A stretch of DNA of 64,000 nucleotides from Rubripirellula lacrimiformis (GTDB taxonomy: Bacteria; Planctomycetota; Planctomycetia; Pirellulales; Pirellulaceae): contig NZ_CP036525.1 in NCBI RefSeq assembly GCF_007741535.1, positions 248,001 to 312,000 on the forward strand, written 5' to 3'. The notes beneath the pieces are model-generated. The model was not told where the DNA came from. It did not search any database and was given only the letters and a program-made list of their open reading frames with translations. The first letter of the stretch is position 1, and every line of letters begins with the position of its first letter. The position numbers and the translations under genes are program-made. Below, one piece after another: positions 1 through 9,529 of this stretch.

Positions 1-63
1 GCTGGCGGTGGCTATTTGGCTTTCCCAACGGCCGTTTTCGGTAATTGAATTCGACGGTATCAA

Positions 64-1065
64 ATGATGTTTCTTGGACGATTCGCCCTATTCGTTGTGA
101 TCTCAACGCTAGTGACGCATGGACTGACACCATTGGTGCTAGCCCAGGATGTTACGAAGAAAGATCCGTCGACGACCGAGGAAAGTCGCTTTGCGCCCGG
201 CGTGTTGCGGGTCATTCCGCCGGCTCCGGAGCCCGAGGAGACGTTTGACGGGCCACAGACGCTGCAGTCCTTGCTGGACAGCCATCCCGAGATCCAGTTT
301 GGCGGTGAATCGCACCCCAACAACGAACCGCACTTTGACCCGCGCAGCCGAACCTTGGTCGAAATGGCCAAGCAAGTCATCCTGCGTCGCGAGATCTATG
401 CTTTCGAATTCGCTTTCAAGCCACTTCGCCAGATCTATCTGGATGTGCCTCGGCCGGACGGCCGGATGCAGCGAAAATTGGTCTGGTACATGGTTTATCG
501 TGTCCGCTATCGAGGCGGCGATTTGCGGCCCGCTGCTGACACCGTGGGCGGTGTGCCGATCTACAAACGGGTCGAAGAGATTCACTATGATTCGCGGCGA
601 TTCTTTCCCATGTTGACGCTGCGTGACCAGGTCAGTGGCAAGAAGTACGTTGACCAGATTCTGCCCACCGCCGTCGATAAGATCAAAATTCGCGAACAGA
701 TCACCGCACCTTTGTACAACTCGGTCGAGATTTCGCGAGTGAAGGTTCCCTTCGTCGGCGACGATGCGGGCGACGGAATTTGGGGCGTCGCGACTTGGGA
801 AGATGTCGATCCCAACCTGGACTTTGTGTCAGTCGAAGTCTTCGGTCTTACCAATGCGTTCCAGCAGGACGGCGAGGGTGCCGAGGCTCCTTATCGCCGC
901 AAAGCCCTGCAATTGAACTTCTATCGTCCCGGGGACACGATGAACCAAATCGATGACAAGATCATCTTTGGTGTGCCAGCCTATGCGGACGAACAGCAAC
1001 AGAAGTACATCCTGGACCAGTACGGTTTGGACGAACGGTTGGATTATCGCTGGGTCTTCCGATAG
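64..1065 (+). CDS. Secreted hypothetical protein
   Basis: Protein of 333 residues with a clear Sec signal peptide: a hydrophobic core at about residues 5-25, then LVLAQ, suggesting cleavage near residue 28. The mature part is soluble, with no further membrane segment and no motif I recognise. The centre is rich in aromatic and charged residues (YMVYRVRYRGG near residue 140). Two ATG codons lie in tandem at 64 and 67, so the start is uncertain by one codon. The next gene (obg) begins 275 bp downstream, so it is probably a separate transcript. It is likely exported to the periplasm or paryphoplasm; the function is unknown. Confident as a gene, not as a function. Confidence 0.8.
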   Translation: MMFLGRFALFVVISTLVTHGLTPLVLAQDVTKKDPSTTEESRFAPGVLRVIPPAPEPEETFDGPQTLQSLLDSHPEIQFGGESHPNNEPHFDPRSRTLVEMAKQVILRREIYAFEFAFKPLRQIYLDVPRPDGRMQRKLVWYMVYRVRYRGGDLRPAADTVGGVPIYKRVEEIHYDSRRFFPMLTLRDQVSGKKYVDQILPTAVDKIKIREQITAPLYNSVEISRVKVPFVGDDAGDGIWGVATWEDVDPNLDFVSVEVFGLTNAFQQDGEGAEAPYRRKALQLNFYRPGDTMNQIDDKIIFGVPAYADEQQQKYILDQYGLDERLDYRWVFR

Positions 1066-1340
1066 GTCGACCAGGCGGGAGACCACGCGGTTTGCAAGCT
1101 ATGTTTGACGCTGCCCATGGCATGGTCGCACCTGAAATCCTCGGGTTGCACACCCCAGGTGGCGGTCGGCAATCGCAGGTTCGTCGCTGGCATCAGGAAG
1201 GGACGGCTACGAATTCGCGTCCCGTGTGGCTATGATGAAATGATGAAATGGCAACGGTTGGCCTTCTAAGGTCGGCCGTTTTCCCTTTGCCAATCATGCA
1301 TTTCCCCCATCACCTGTCTTTCCATCAGGCCATCGCCAGT

Positions 1341-2483
1341 ATGTTCGTCGATCGAGTCCAAATTGAGTTCCAGGCGGGCAAAGGCGGCGACGGCTGTTCC
1401 AGCATGCGTCGCGAAAAGTACGTCCCTCGCGGCGGCCCCGATGGTGGGGATGGCGGCAATGGTGCCAGCATCATTTTAGAAGCCCGCTTGGGCGTCAACA
1501 GCCTCGCAGCACTGTCGAATCGTCAGTTCATCCGCGGCAAGAACGGGGGTCCCGGCCAAGGGTCGATGTGTTACGGACGGGGGGCCAAAGACGCGACCTA
1601 TTATGTTCCACCCGGAACCGCGGTGATCGATGCTGCCGGCGGGTTTGTGATCAAAGACCTGAAGGAACCCGGGGATTCGTTTGTCGTCGCTAGAGGCGGC
1701 AAGGGTGGACGCGGCAACGCACACTACAAAACAGCGACCGACCGAGCGCCGCGACAATGCGATGCCGGCGATGCGGGCGAAATTCGGAAAGTCATCTTAG
1801 AGCTTCGGTCGATTGCGGACGTCGGTTTGGTCGGCATGCCCAACGCAGGCAAAAGCACTTTGCTAAGCCGAGTCAGCAGTGCTCGCCCTGAAATTGCGGA
1901 CTATCCCTTCACGACCAAGCATCCCAATTTGGGGATCGTTGATGTGGGCGAACGATCGTTCGTGCTAGCCGACATTCCCGGATTGATTGAAGGGGCCAGC
2001 GAAGGCATCGGGTTGGGGCACGAGTTTCTGCGCCACGTGGAACGGGCTGGATTGCTGGTCCACTTGGTCGAACCGTTTCCGATGGATGGAACGGACCCGA
2101 TCGAAAACTATCAAGCGATTCGAGCCGAACTAGCCGAATATGATGCGTCGTTGGCCGAGCGTGATGAGATCGTCGTTGTCACCAAAAGTGAACTCGATGG
2201 CGCCGGCGAAGTTCGGGACGCGCTACATCAAGCCTCGGGCAACGAAGTCTTTTTAATCAGTGCGGTTGTGGGATCGGGCGTGACCGAATTGGTCGCCGAG
2301 ATTCTAAGCCGGGTCGAAAAGCGTCGCACCGCGATGATCGCTGCTGGCGAAGAAGTCACGCTGCTGCGCGAATCCGACGTGCAACCGGTCACCGAAGGTC
2401 GCCCCCGACGTGTGCCGCCACACTTGGCCGGACCGACGTCCGAGATGGATCACGAACACCAAGCCAAGGACATCGATCTGTGA
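1341..2483 (+). CDS. obg: GTPase Obg/CgtA
   Basis: Obg-family GTPase of 380 residues, acting in late 50S ribosome assembly and stress control in the cytoplasm. I chose the ATG at 1341 because [18 protein letters not shown] is the typical Obg N-terminus; the frame is open further upstream but that part is not Obg-like. Residues 1-158 form the glycine-rich Obg fold. The G domain follows, with G1 GMPNAGKST at 165-173, the switch-I region [10 protein letters not shown] near 189-198, and G3 [12 protein letters not shown] from 211. The expected G4 motif NKxD is replaced by TKSE at 281-284, followed by LD; G5 is ISA near 306. The tail after the G domain is short and lacks an obvious OCT domain. It overlaps coaX by 4 bp. 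Confidence 0.95.
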   Translation: MFVDRVQIEFQAGKGGDGCSSMRREKYVPRGGPDGGDGGNGASIILEARLGVNSLAALSNRQFIRGKNGGPGQGSMCYGRGAKDATYYVPPGTAVIDAAGGFVIKDLKEPGDSFVVARGGKGGRGNAHYKTATDRAPRQCDAGDAGEIRKVILELRSIADVGLVGMPNAGKSTLLSRVSSARPEIADYPFTTKHPNLGIVDVGERSFVLADIPGLIEGASEGIGLGHEFLRHVERAGLLVHLVEPFPMDGTDPIENYQAIRAELAEYDASLAERDEIVVVTKSELDGAGEVRDALHQASGNEVFLISAVVGSGVTELVAEILSRVEKRRTAMIAAGEEVTLLRESDVQPVTEGRPRRVPPHLAGPTSEMDHEHQAKDIDL

Positions 2484-3373
2484 GGTTGACCGCTTGTACC
2501 GTCGCGGTTGACGTTGGGAATACCGCGGTCAAGCTGGCTGTCCGGCAGGGTGATTCGATTATCGACCACTGGATCGCGATCAGTTGTTCGGATTGGCATC
2601 AGCGCACCGTCGAATGGGTGCGCGACCGACTGGGGTGCAAAGACACGCACTGGCGAATCGGTAGCGTTCACCGCGGCGCGGCCCAGCGGTTGATGGAAAC
2701 CGTCGACCGGACCGCACCGGATGCGAAGATTGATCTGGTGACCTTTCGTGACGTGCCGATGGAAGTCGCCGTGGATTCTCCCGAGCGTTTGGGGATCGAC
2801 CGTCTGCTAGGCGCCTACGCGGCCTACCAGACCTGGGGACGATCCGCCGCAGCACCGATGGTGGTGGTCGATGCGGGATCCGCCGTGACCGTGGACTGGG
2901 TCGATGCCAAGGGTTGTTTCTGTGGCGGAGCGATTCTGCCAGGGTTGAGCTTGCAGTCGCGGGCTCTGGCCACGGGAACCGATGCGCTGCCAGATATCCA
3001 GTGGTCCGATCGGGCTCTGCAAGGCGACGTGCCGCTGCCGGCCAAGAATACAGCCGATGCGATCTATGCAGGTGTCCTGATCGGCGTCGCCTCGGCAATC
3101 GACGGGCTGACACGGCGATACATCGATGCTGCGGCGGGCCATTGGATGGCGACGGCCTCCAGCAAGATGGCCCCCGGCAAAATGGGTGCCAGCGCGATGG
3201 ATGCAGTCGGCGGCAAAGAGGTAGCGGAATCGGTTCCGCAGCCGGACGCCGGATCGGTGCTATTGGTCCTGACCGGCGGCGACTCGGCCACGCTGTCGCC
3301 TTATGTACAATATCGTCATCACCAAAAATCAAATCTTGTTTGTCGCGGTCTATTAAACTTACCCCATCTGTAG
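2480..3373 (+). CDS. coaX: Type III pantothenate kinase
   Basis: Phosphorylates pantothenate in the first step of coenzyme A synthesis. The 297-residue protein has the N-terminal nucleotide-binding motif [10 protein letters not shown] (about residues 10-19), the pantothenate-site segment [15 protein letters not shown] near residue 100, and [10 protein letters not shown] near 130, which corresponds to the family's DxGTAxTxD with Ser for Thr. GGAILPG follows, and LTGGDS lies near the C-terminus. The start is GTG at 2480, overlapping the obg stop as GTGA, which suggests translational coupling. An insertion of low-complexity sequence ([15 protein letters not shown]) near residue 235 is unusual. 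No other CoA gene is next to it. Confidence 0.9.
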   Translation: MRLTACTVAVDVGNTAVKLAVRQGDSIIDHWIAISCSDWHQRTVEWVRDRLGCKDTHWRIGSVHRGAAQRLMETVDRTAPDAKIDLVTFRDVPMEVAVDSPERLGIDRLLGAYAAYQTWGRSAAAPMVVVDAGSAVTVDWVDAKGCFCGGAILPGLSLQSRALATGTDALPDIQWSDRALQGDVPLPAKNTADAIYAGVLIGVASAIDGLTRRYIDAAAGHWMATASSKMAPGKMGASAMDAVGGKEVAESVPQPDAGSVLLVLTGGDSATLSPYVQYRHHQKSNLVCRGLLNLPHL

Positions 3374-3377
3374 TTCC

Positions 3378-5102
3378 ATGGCGGCCCAAAAACTATCGGA
3401 TCTGTTGCCCATCCAAGAATCGGCGTCATCGCCGCACGCCTATCAGGTCTTTGGGTTGACCGCTGGCGAGCAGGACCCAGGCAAGATCAATGCAGCGGTG
3501 CAAGCAACGGTGGCTCGCTTGCGGGGAATCAAAGCAGCGACCGATCCGACCCTGTGGAAACGGGCGGCCGGATTGGTCCAGGCGGCTCGCGTCACGCTGG
3601 CGGACCCCGCAAAAAAAGCGGAACTGGACGCCCGCTTCGGAATCATTCCGGTGGATCCGCAGCCTTCCCCTACGCAGCCTTCCCCGACGCAGCCGGCAAG
3701 TGTGCAGCCAGTACCCGCGCAGCCGGACAGCCGTCAGCCGAAGTCGTCGCCGAGCCCCAAGTCCGATCCGTTGGCCGGCATGCTGCCGCCGGTCAATCCG
3801 ATGGCTCCCGTGATGCCAGCGGCCAGTCCGTCGCCATCGGCTCCCCACCCATTTCCGATCCCGGGCGGTGCTCAGACGCCCAATCCGTTGGGCGGGGTTC
3901 CATCGTCCGCTCCGGTGCACCCATCGGGTTTCGGAGATGTCGGGGGGCCATCACCATCGCAGATGCCCGTTTCGCCGGTGGTTGCGACACAGGGCTCGCC
4001 CCGCCCGGTCATCCGCAGAGCCAAGGTGGTCAAAACCCGTCGCAGTTCGTTGATTGGCAACTTGGTGATGGCAACGGTTCTGTTGGGCATGATCACGTTG
4101 ATTGGTTCGTTGGCTTACTTCCTGTTTTGGGGGCCGGGAACTTTGGCGATCAGTAGCCAAGGTGGGGCGCTGACGATATCGACCCAGCCCCAAGGTGCGG
4201 CAAGCAGTTCGGGCGTTTCGACTCCGCGACCGATCGATGATGGACAGCGCCGATCGGCCAAGCTGCCACGACGTTTCGACCCGGTGATGGGCGGGATGCG
4301 AGACGATGTCCCGACAACATCGAATGCGACCAGTGTTCCACCGCCGGATCTGATGCTGGATCAACCGATCATGGTCGGGGGCAATGCGGCGATGACACCC
4401 GCGACACCGCCTCCACCGGCGATGATGGGAACACCCACTGCCGATGATGCAATGGCAACTGTGGAAACGGGGTTGGGCGAACCCGTCAATGGCGAGCCGT
4501 CCATGCAGATGCCCATGGACAACACGGCGATGTCGCCGCCACCCATCGAAACCAGCGACGCCGACGTCGCAACGGCTGACGCCGCGATCGAAAAAGTCGG
4601 TGAAGTCATTCGCTCGCATCAATGGGATCAGATGAAATCAGTGGCCGAGGCGACGTTGTCTCTGCCGATGAACGCGGACCAGAAATTGCTCGCCGAAGGC
4701 CTGTATCAGCTGGCCGATTTAGCATCCTATTACCAAGGCGGGATCCAGCGAGGCGTTGCGGATCTGCAAGTCGGAAACGACTTCGAAGTGCGTGATGACT
4801 TTCGCGTGGTGATTGTCGAGAAGGGCGATGATTTTTTGGTGGTGCGATACAACGCTAAGAATCGCACCTTCAAGTTCGACGAGTTTCCGTTTCCGCTGGC
4901 GGCCAAGTTAGCGGCGTTTTCGATCGCCGAAGGCCCGACACGCCAGGCGGCGATGGTGATCTATCAAACCATCGCGCCGATCTCAAACGAAGGTTATCGT
5001 GACGAAGCCATCGAAGTGCTGGGACGCTTGGACGGGCAGGTCGAAGACGCCGATACCAAGTTGATGCAGGACGCGATTCGGTATCTGTACCCGGGCGCTT
5101 AG
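3378..5102 (+). CDS. J-like proline-rich membrane protein
   Basis: Protein of 574 residues starting 4 bp after coaX, so probably co-transcribed with it. Residues about 15-85 (HAYQVFGL ... ARVTLADPAKKAELDARFG) resemble a degenerate J domain of the type common in planctomycetes, without an HPD motif. Residues 95-215 are very rich in Pro, Gln and Ser, with short repeats of the form QPSPT. One transmembrane helix lies at about 232-256 (NLVMATVLLGMITLIGSLAYFL), followed by a second low-complexity Pro/Met/Thr region and a folded C-terminal domain from about 395. The arrangement suggests a cytoplasmic N-terminus and an exported C-terminal domain. The function is not known. A long inverted repeat begins inside its stop codon. 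Confidence 0.8.
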   Translation: MAAQKLSDLLPIQESASSPHAYQVFGLTAGEQDPGKINAAVQATVARLRGIKAATDPTLWKRAAGLVQAARVTLADPAKKAELDARFGIIPVDPQPSPTQPSPTQPASVQPVPAQPDSRQPKSSPSPKSDPLAGMLPPVNPMAPVMPAASPSPSAPHPFPIPGGAQTPNPLGGVPSSAPVHPSGFGDVGGPSPSQMPVSPVVATQGSPRPVIRRAKVVKTRRSSLIGNLVMATVLLGMITLIGSLAYFLFWGPGTLAISSQGGALTISTQPQGAASSSGVSTPRPIDDGQRRSAKLPRRFDPVMGGMRDDVPTTSNATSVPPPDLMLDQPIMVGGNAAMTPATPPPPAMMGTPTADDAMATVETGLGEPVNGEPSMQMPMDNTAMSPPPIETSDADVATADAAIEKVGEVIRSHQWDQMKSVAEATLSLPMNADQKLLAEGLYQLADLASYYQGGIQRGVADLQVGNDFEVRDDFRVVIVEKGDDFLVVRYNAKNRTFKFDEFPFPLAAKLAAFSIAEGPTRQAAMVIYQTIAPISNEGYRDEAIEVLGRLDGQVEDADTKLMQDAIRYLYPGA

Positions 5103-5227
5103 CAACGAGCGATCAATCCGTGTCGCGATAAAAGTCATCTGGCCCCCGCCTCGCAGCGGTTTGCGGGGGGAGAGAGTTAGAGAGAGAGGGGGAAGAAAGA
5201 AACGACACTTTTTGATCGCTCGTTGCT
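5101..5227. repeat. Inverted-repeat element, 16-bp perfect arms
   Basis: AGCAACGAGCGATCAA at 5101-5116 is exactly complementary to 5212-5227. Inside these arms GTGTCG (5120-5125) pairs with CGACAC (5203-5208), and the centre carries CCCCCGC against GCGGGGGG followed by a purine-rich GA stretch. The left arm begins with the last two bases of the TAG stop codon of the upstream gene. It could be a small palindromic insertion element, a long terminator-like hairpin, or both. No coding potential was seen. Confidence 0.7.
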
Positions 5228-5334
5228 TAAAGCATGCGTGTTTGAATCGTTGATCCGGAATCTACCTCGACGGGTTGCCGGATTCCGGCGGTGCGGGATT
5301 GGTGCCAGAGCGGTGCGGCTTTAGAATGACGCCC

Positions 5335-6513
5335 ATGTCCAATCCAAGGCTGACCGAAATCCTGCTCGACCTGATCCGTTTTCCCACGGTCAGCGCATTG
5401 AGCAATGCAGATATTTCGGATCGGGTCGCCGAACTACTGACCGATCGTGGGTTCACGGTCGAAGTGACCAGCTATGACGATGCGGCTGGTGTTCGCAAAG
5501 TCAACTTGGTCGCCAAACGAGATCCCAAGCGGCCCGGCGGTGGTCCTCATTCCTCGTCGATCAAACCGGCCAGCGGCGGGCTCGCCTACTTTTGTCACAC
5601 CGATGTGGTGCCAGCGGTGGCGTGGACGGGACCCGGGGGAGATCCGTTTGCGGGGGTTGTCGCCGAAGACCGAATTTTCGGTCGTGGTGCGTGCGATATG
5701 AAAGGGTCCCTGGTCAGCATGTTGGGGGCGATCGACGAGGTCGATGTCCACCAACAAACCGCTCCGATTTGGGTGGTCTGCACGGCCGACGAAGAAGTCG
5801 GATTCGAGGGCGCGGCGTACTTGGTCAAGCATTCCCAGGCCTATCGCGAGATCGTCGCTGCCCAACCGCTGGCGATCATAGGTGAACCGACTCGATTGCG
5901 AGTCGTCCACGCTCATAAAGGAATCTTGGGACTTTCGATTCTTAGCCAGGGCAGGGCGGCGCACAGCAGCACTGATGGCGGCATCAATGCCAACGAAGCG
6001 ATCGTTCCTGTGTTGGCAACGCTGCTGGAGATTGCCCAACAGACTCGGGCAGACGCGTCGCTGCATGACGAACGTTTTGATCCACCCCATTTGTCGTGGA
6101 ACTTTGGCGTCAGCGATGGGTGTACCGCCGTCAACATCACCCCGGGGCGATCCACCGCTTGGTGCAGTCTGCGGCCGATGCCCCGAATCGATGGCGAAGC
6201 CTTGATCAAGCGAGTCGTGGACCAGGCCGAGGCAAATGGATTGTCGGTTCGTCGGATGCGTGGGGGACGTCCGGTTTGGATCGACCCGCAATCGCCCTGT
6301 ATCGTTGACATGTGCCGCTTGGCGGGTGGGCCGCCCATCACGGTGTGTTATGGGACCGACGGCGGTGAGTTTTTTGAACTCAATCAACGCGTGGTCTTGG
6401 GCCCCGGAGATATCGCTCAGGCGCACACGACGGACGAGTACATTTTGTTGGAACAGTTCAACCGTGGTCCCGTGTTGTACGCCGAGGCGATTCGTCACTG
6501 GTGCACCGGTTAG
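5335..6513 (+). CDS. argE: M20 deacetylase, ArgE-like
   Basis: Metal-dependent M20 amidohydrolase of 392 residues, most like acetylornithine deacetylase, which releases ornithine from N-acetylornithine in arginine synthesis. Motifs in order: the metal-binding CHTDVVPA, GRGACDMKGS with the bridging aspartate, the catalytic glutamates in TADEEVGFEGA, GEPTRLRVVHAHKG at the start of the dimerisation domain, and the late HTTDEY carrying a metal-binding histidine. I prefer the ATG at 5335 (SNPRLTEILLDLIRFPTVS), with 5326 as an alternative; the open frame before these is not family-like. Succinyl-diaminopimelate desuccinylase is a related alternative. No other arginine gene is adjacent. Confidence 0.85.
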   Translation: MSNPRLTEILLDLIRFPTVSALSNADISDRVAELLTDRGFTVEVTSYDDAAGVRKVNLVAKRDPKRPGGGPHSSSIKPASGGLAYFCHTDVVPAVAWTGPGGDPFAGVVAEDRIFGRGACDMKGSLVSMLGAIDEVDVHQQTAPIWVVCTADEEVGFEGAAYLVKHSQAYREIVAAQPLAIIGEPTRLRVVHAHKGILGLSILSQGRAAHSSTDGGINANEAIVPVLATLLEIAQQTRADASLHDERFDPPHLSWNFGVSDGCTAVNITPGRSTAWCSLRPMPRIDGEALIKRVVDQAEANGLSVRRMRGGRPVWIDPQSPCIVDMCRLAGGPPITVCYGTDGGEFFELNQRVVLGPGDIAQAHTTDEYILLEQFNRGPVLYAEAIRHWCTG

Positions 6514-6563
6514 CCAGCGTGTGAATCGGATACTCTGGGTGAATTCTCCAGCAGCCGATCCGG

Positions 6564-7973
6564 CTATTGCGTCGACTCAATTTCGACGTCGGATGTGGGG
6601 CGTGCCACGCACATCAGTACTTCGCCGGCGTCCACGTCATGTTCCGGTGGTTGATCATAGGCGACCGTCCCCCGTTTCAGCCTGCAGACACAGGCACCGC
6701 AGGATCCGCTGCGACACGAGGATTCGATTTCGACGCCGGCGTCTTCGGCTAGATCCAGCAATGATTCTTCGCTGCCCGTCCAGGTCACGGCCTGGTCGGA
6801 TTCGGCAAAGCGAACTTGAAACCGTTCGGTCGACTTGCCGGCTGCGTCGTCTTGCGAACCGGCGGCGATGGCTCCGACGCCTTTGGACTTCCCGCCAAAC
6901 GATTCGTAGTGCACATGGTCTTCGGGCACGCCCGCGGTCACCAGTCCTGCGGCGATCGATGCCATGAACTGGTCCGGTCCACAGATCATGCACTCGCCGT
7001 TGGTCTGGCCCACCTGTGTCAGGATGTGATTGGCATCGATGCGCCCGATTGAATCGTCGGCTTGGGTGGGTTCCTCGGCTGGGTTGCTAAAGAAGACATG
7101 CAGGTTCAGCGGCAGCGTCCGACTGCATCGTGCAACCACGCTTCGCAGCGATTCCAAGAAAGGTGCGTTGGCCGGTGTTCTGAGTTGATAGAAAAGATGC
7201 ACCGGGCGTTGAGGCGACGTTTCTAGGTTTTCCAACAACATCGACAGCATCGGAGTGATGCCGATGCCAGCGGCGATCAGGACCAAAGGGTCGCCGTCAT
7301 GTTGCGGGTTGCAATGGAACCCACCGCGCGGAGCTTGGACCCAAATGGTGTCGCCCACCGCGGCGGTGTCATGCAGCAGGTTGCTGACCTTGCCGCCGGG
7401 AACCCGTTTGACGGTGATTCGGTAATGAGGTTCTTCGGGGCCGCCCGACAGGCTGTAGCATCTAGAAACTCGTTTCCCGGTTGCCGGGTCGGTGATGGCG
7501 ACCAGAATCGACTGGCCCGCGCGAAAGCGAGGCAGCGGTTGACCGTCGGAATCTGGAATGGCCGTGAAGCGGAATGAACGGCAATCCGGTGACTCGTCCA
7601 CGATCGCATCGATTCGAAGCAGTCGCCATCCTTTCCAGGTTCCGTCTTCCAAGCCAGCGTCGGGGATACGGGCCGGAGGCGGTGCGGTATCGACCCGGTT
7701 GGCATCCGCAGGGGGTTGTCGCCGCAGGGCTGTGGACGAATCCGAAGCGAATGTGAGGTCCTTGCGGTGCCACATCCGCTCTTCGCGTCGCGACATGAAC
7801 TCAGCAACCAGTTGGTAGATCAGGAACAGGCCGAACAACCCCAGCATCAGATGCCCGAGTGCCAATTGTCCCAGCACCAGTTGTCCCAGCACCAGTTGTC
7901 CCAGCATGGGGTGCCCCGGTAGCGGTGTCTCGAACAGGTTTGGTCCAAGCGTAGAAAGGGATGCAAGATGCAT
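6564..7973 (-). CDS. Membrane-anchored ferredoxin-type NAD(P)H oxidoreductase
   Basis: Protein of about 469 residues, counted from the ATG at 7973, with three parts. An N-terminal hydrophobic segment, partly built of LVLGQ repeats, is followed by a basic stretch (SRREERMW) and probably anchors the protein. A ferredoxin-reductase module has the FAD motif RCYSLSGG and the NAD(P)-binding segment LIAAGIGITPMLSML. A C-terminal plant-type 2Fe-2S ferredoxin carries the cysteine pattern CRSGSCGACVC with a distal cysteine in VLMCVARP. This is the layout of Hcr/phenol-hydroxylase-type electron-transfer reductases; the acceptor is not evident and no oxygenase or hybrid-cluster gene is beside it. The frame is open to 8156, so the start is uncertain (8033 is another candidate). 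Confidence 0.85.
   Translation of the reverse strand: MHLASLSTLGPNLFETPLPGHPMLGQLVLGQLVLGQLALGHLMLGLFGLFLIYQLVAEFMSRREERMWHRKDLTFASDSSTALRRQPPADANRVDTAPPPARIPDAGLEDGTWKGWRLLRIDAIVDESPDCRSFRFTAIPDSDGQPLPRFRAGQSILVAITDPATGKRVSRCYSLSGGPEEPHYRITVKRVPGGKVSNLLHDTAAVGDTIWVQAPRGGFHCNPQHDGDPLVLIAAGIGITPMLSMLLENLETSPQRPVHLFYQLRTPANAPFLESLRSVVARCSRTLPLNLHVFFSNPAEEPTQADDSIGRIDANHILTQVGQTNGECMICGPDQFMASIAAGLVTAGVPEDHVHYESFGGKSKGVGAIAAGSQDDAAGKSTERFQVRFAESDQAVTWTGSEESLLDLAEDAGVEIESSCRSGSCGACVCRLKRGTVAYDQPPEHDVDAGEVLMCVARPTSDVEIESTQ
7862..7906. repeat. In-frame 15-bp tandem repeat (3 copies)
   Basis: Three copies of CCARTTGTCCCAGCA run head to tail, with a degenerate copy on the left. They lie in frame in the reductase gene on the minus strand and encode repeats of L-V/A-L-G-Q in its hydrophobic N-terminal segment. 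Copy-number change would lengthen or shorten the membrane segment by five residues without a frameshift. Confidence 0.85.
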
Positions 7974-8371
7974 GGAATCGAATTGTCGGCGGTATCGTTT
8001 GCGCGGCTGTGTGTCGGCCAGTGTTCTGCGCATGAACCGGTGCCTGCCTGTCATGGCAGGCGGTGATCCAGCGAATGACTCTTCCAAAACTAGCTTATGA
8101 ACCGGGGGTGATTTGCCAGAAACGTTGCGGGAACCCAAGGAAGAAATCCGCGACACTTTTTTCAGATTCTTTCCGCACGCTGTGTATTTCCGACGTAGCG
8201 TTTAGATACGGACGTCTGTCCGGGCGGCGATGGTGTGCTGGACGCATCTTGCCGCAGCAACGCGAGAGGGGGCATAGCACCGGGGGATACGCACGGGTGA
8301 TTTGCGCAAGGGGGGGCAGAGGGGTAGGAATAATGCAGCGGGGGGAAACCGATGCCTAGATTTCGTTCATT

Positions 8372-8412
8372 TCAGCCGGTCAGTCGGCTGAGGTGAGTCC
8401 CACTTATAAGTG
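8372..8412. promoter_or_regulatory. Two palindromes upstream of a small gene
   Basis: TCAGCCG ... CGGCTGA at 8372-8391 is a 7-bp-arm inverted repeat. CACTTATAAGTG at 8401-8412 is a perfect 12-bp palindrome ending 9 bp before the ATG at 8422. They are well placed to be an operator or a structured 5' end. No promoter consensus can be assigned with confidence. The left motif recurs at 32833. Confidence 0.4.
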
Positions 8413-8421
8413 TGTATTGTC

Positions 8422-8688
8422 ATGATCGATTCACTCGGGCCGACCAACGGGCCCAACGCAATTCGAGTCGCACCGCCGCCAAGTACTGCGGACGTCCAGT
8501 ACACGTCCCAAAGCACTCAGACGCAGGCCAGCGATGACCGCAAGGCGGATGCCAGTCCGTGGGGGCGTGCAACCTTGCCGGACGCGCCGCGTCAACAGCG
8601 TTCCAGCATCACTGCGGTTGAACTGGTCAACAAAGCGGTGGAACTGCAGCAGCAGTTAGCCGCCGGTTACCTGGACATGATGATGTAG
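8422..8688 (+). CDS. Small hypothetical protein
   Basis: Predicted protein of 88 residues from the ATG at 8422 (MIDSLGPTNGPNAIRVAPPP). The first two thirds are polar, proline-rich and probably disordered. The end (SSITAVELVNKAVELQQQL) could form an amphipathic helix. I recognise no family. There is no clear ribosome-binding site, but many planctomycete genes lack one. The palindromes just upstream favour a real gene. It may also be a chance open frame. Confidence 0.45.
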   Translation: MIDSLGPTNGPNAIRVAPPPSTADVQYTSQSTQTQASDDRKADASPWGRATLPDAPRQQRSSITAVELVNKAVELQQQLAAGYLDMMM

Positions 8689-8882
8689 CCGATGTCCCGG
8701 TACCCGTTGCCCATGTTCAAGCCGCAATCACGGTCATCAGCCGGCGTCGTTCGGATTCTGGCGACCCGATTCTGGCGACCCCCATCGTGACGGGTTACCG
8801 GGATTTGCCTTGCCGGCGGGGGGGAGGATTTGGTACCCGACGGGGCACCATCTTGTAGTCCTTTCCTAGAAAGAGTGCCAAC

Positions 8883-9467
8883 GTGATTGATACGACGCCA
8901 TTTACACCAGGGGAGCGAGTTCTGTACGACGCTCTGTTTGGTGCCAGTCGGTTCGAGCTGAAAATCACATTCTGGGATCTGCCCGCCCCGTCCATCGCTG
9001 ATGTGGCTGGCGAATACGATGCGCTGCTGCTGAACCAGGGTCATTGGATCGAATCGCGTTTGATCCGAGCGGCCTTTGGGTCACGAGGTCCCTGGTTCGG
9101 GAAAGCGTTCCGGCCGATCAATGATTTCGTCGGCGAAGGGTACAACTGTTTTGGGACCCATGACGCGCCGATTCAAGACCTGATGATGGATACCTACATC
9201 GACCATTCTCATCTGGTGACCGGTCCGTCTTTCATTCTGGATTACCGACAACGCAATCAGGGGATGATTCGCCACTTGGTTGGCGAGCTGCGTGTGCTGT
9301 CTCCGTCGATCTTGTTGGGGATGGGGACGTTCGGCCCACGGGGTCGACGACAACGCCGGTTGCGACGTGTGATCCCGTTTGCCCTGATCCAATCCGGCCG
9401 CCCCTATTGCATCGGCGATTCAACGACAGCGCTGGCGACCGATGCGTCCACCCCACAGGCCGCCTGA
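8883..9467 (+). CDS. Conserved-looking hypothetical protein
   Basis: Protein of 194 residues starting with GTG at 8883, preceded by a weak purine-rich site. There is no signal peptide or membrane segment. It is rich in aromatics and glycine (SRGPWFGKAF, FVGEGYNCFGTH, LVTGPSFILDYRQRNQG), a composition that looks like a beta-rich folded domain rather than a random frame. It is followed by the Arg-rich stretch RGRRQRRLRR and a short variable tail. A lipocalin-like fold is possible but speculative. It is convergent with the sigma-54 activator gene downstream. Confidence 0.65.
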   Translation: MIDTTPFTPGERVLYDALFGASRFELKITFWDLPAPSIADVAGEYDALLLNQGHWIESRLIRAAFGSRGPWFGKAFRPINDFVGEGYNCFGTHDAPIQDLMMDTYIDHSHLVTGPSFILDYRQRNQGMIRHLVGELRVLSPSILLGMGTFGPRGRRQRRLRRVIPFALIQSGRPYCIGDSTTALATDASTPQAA

Positions 9468-9529
9468 TCGAATCGGTTGCAGCTAGACGTCCACGATCGG
9501 GACGTCACGATCCGCCATCGGTGGGCCGA

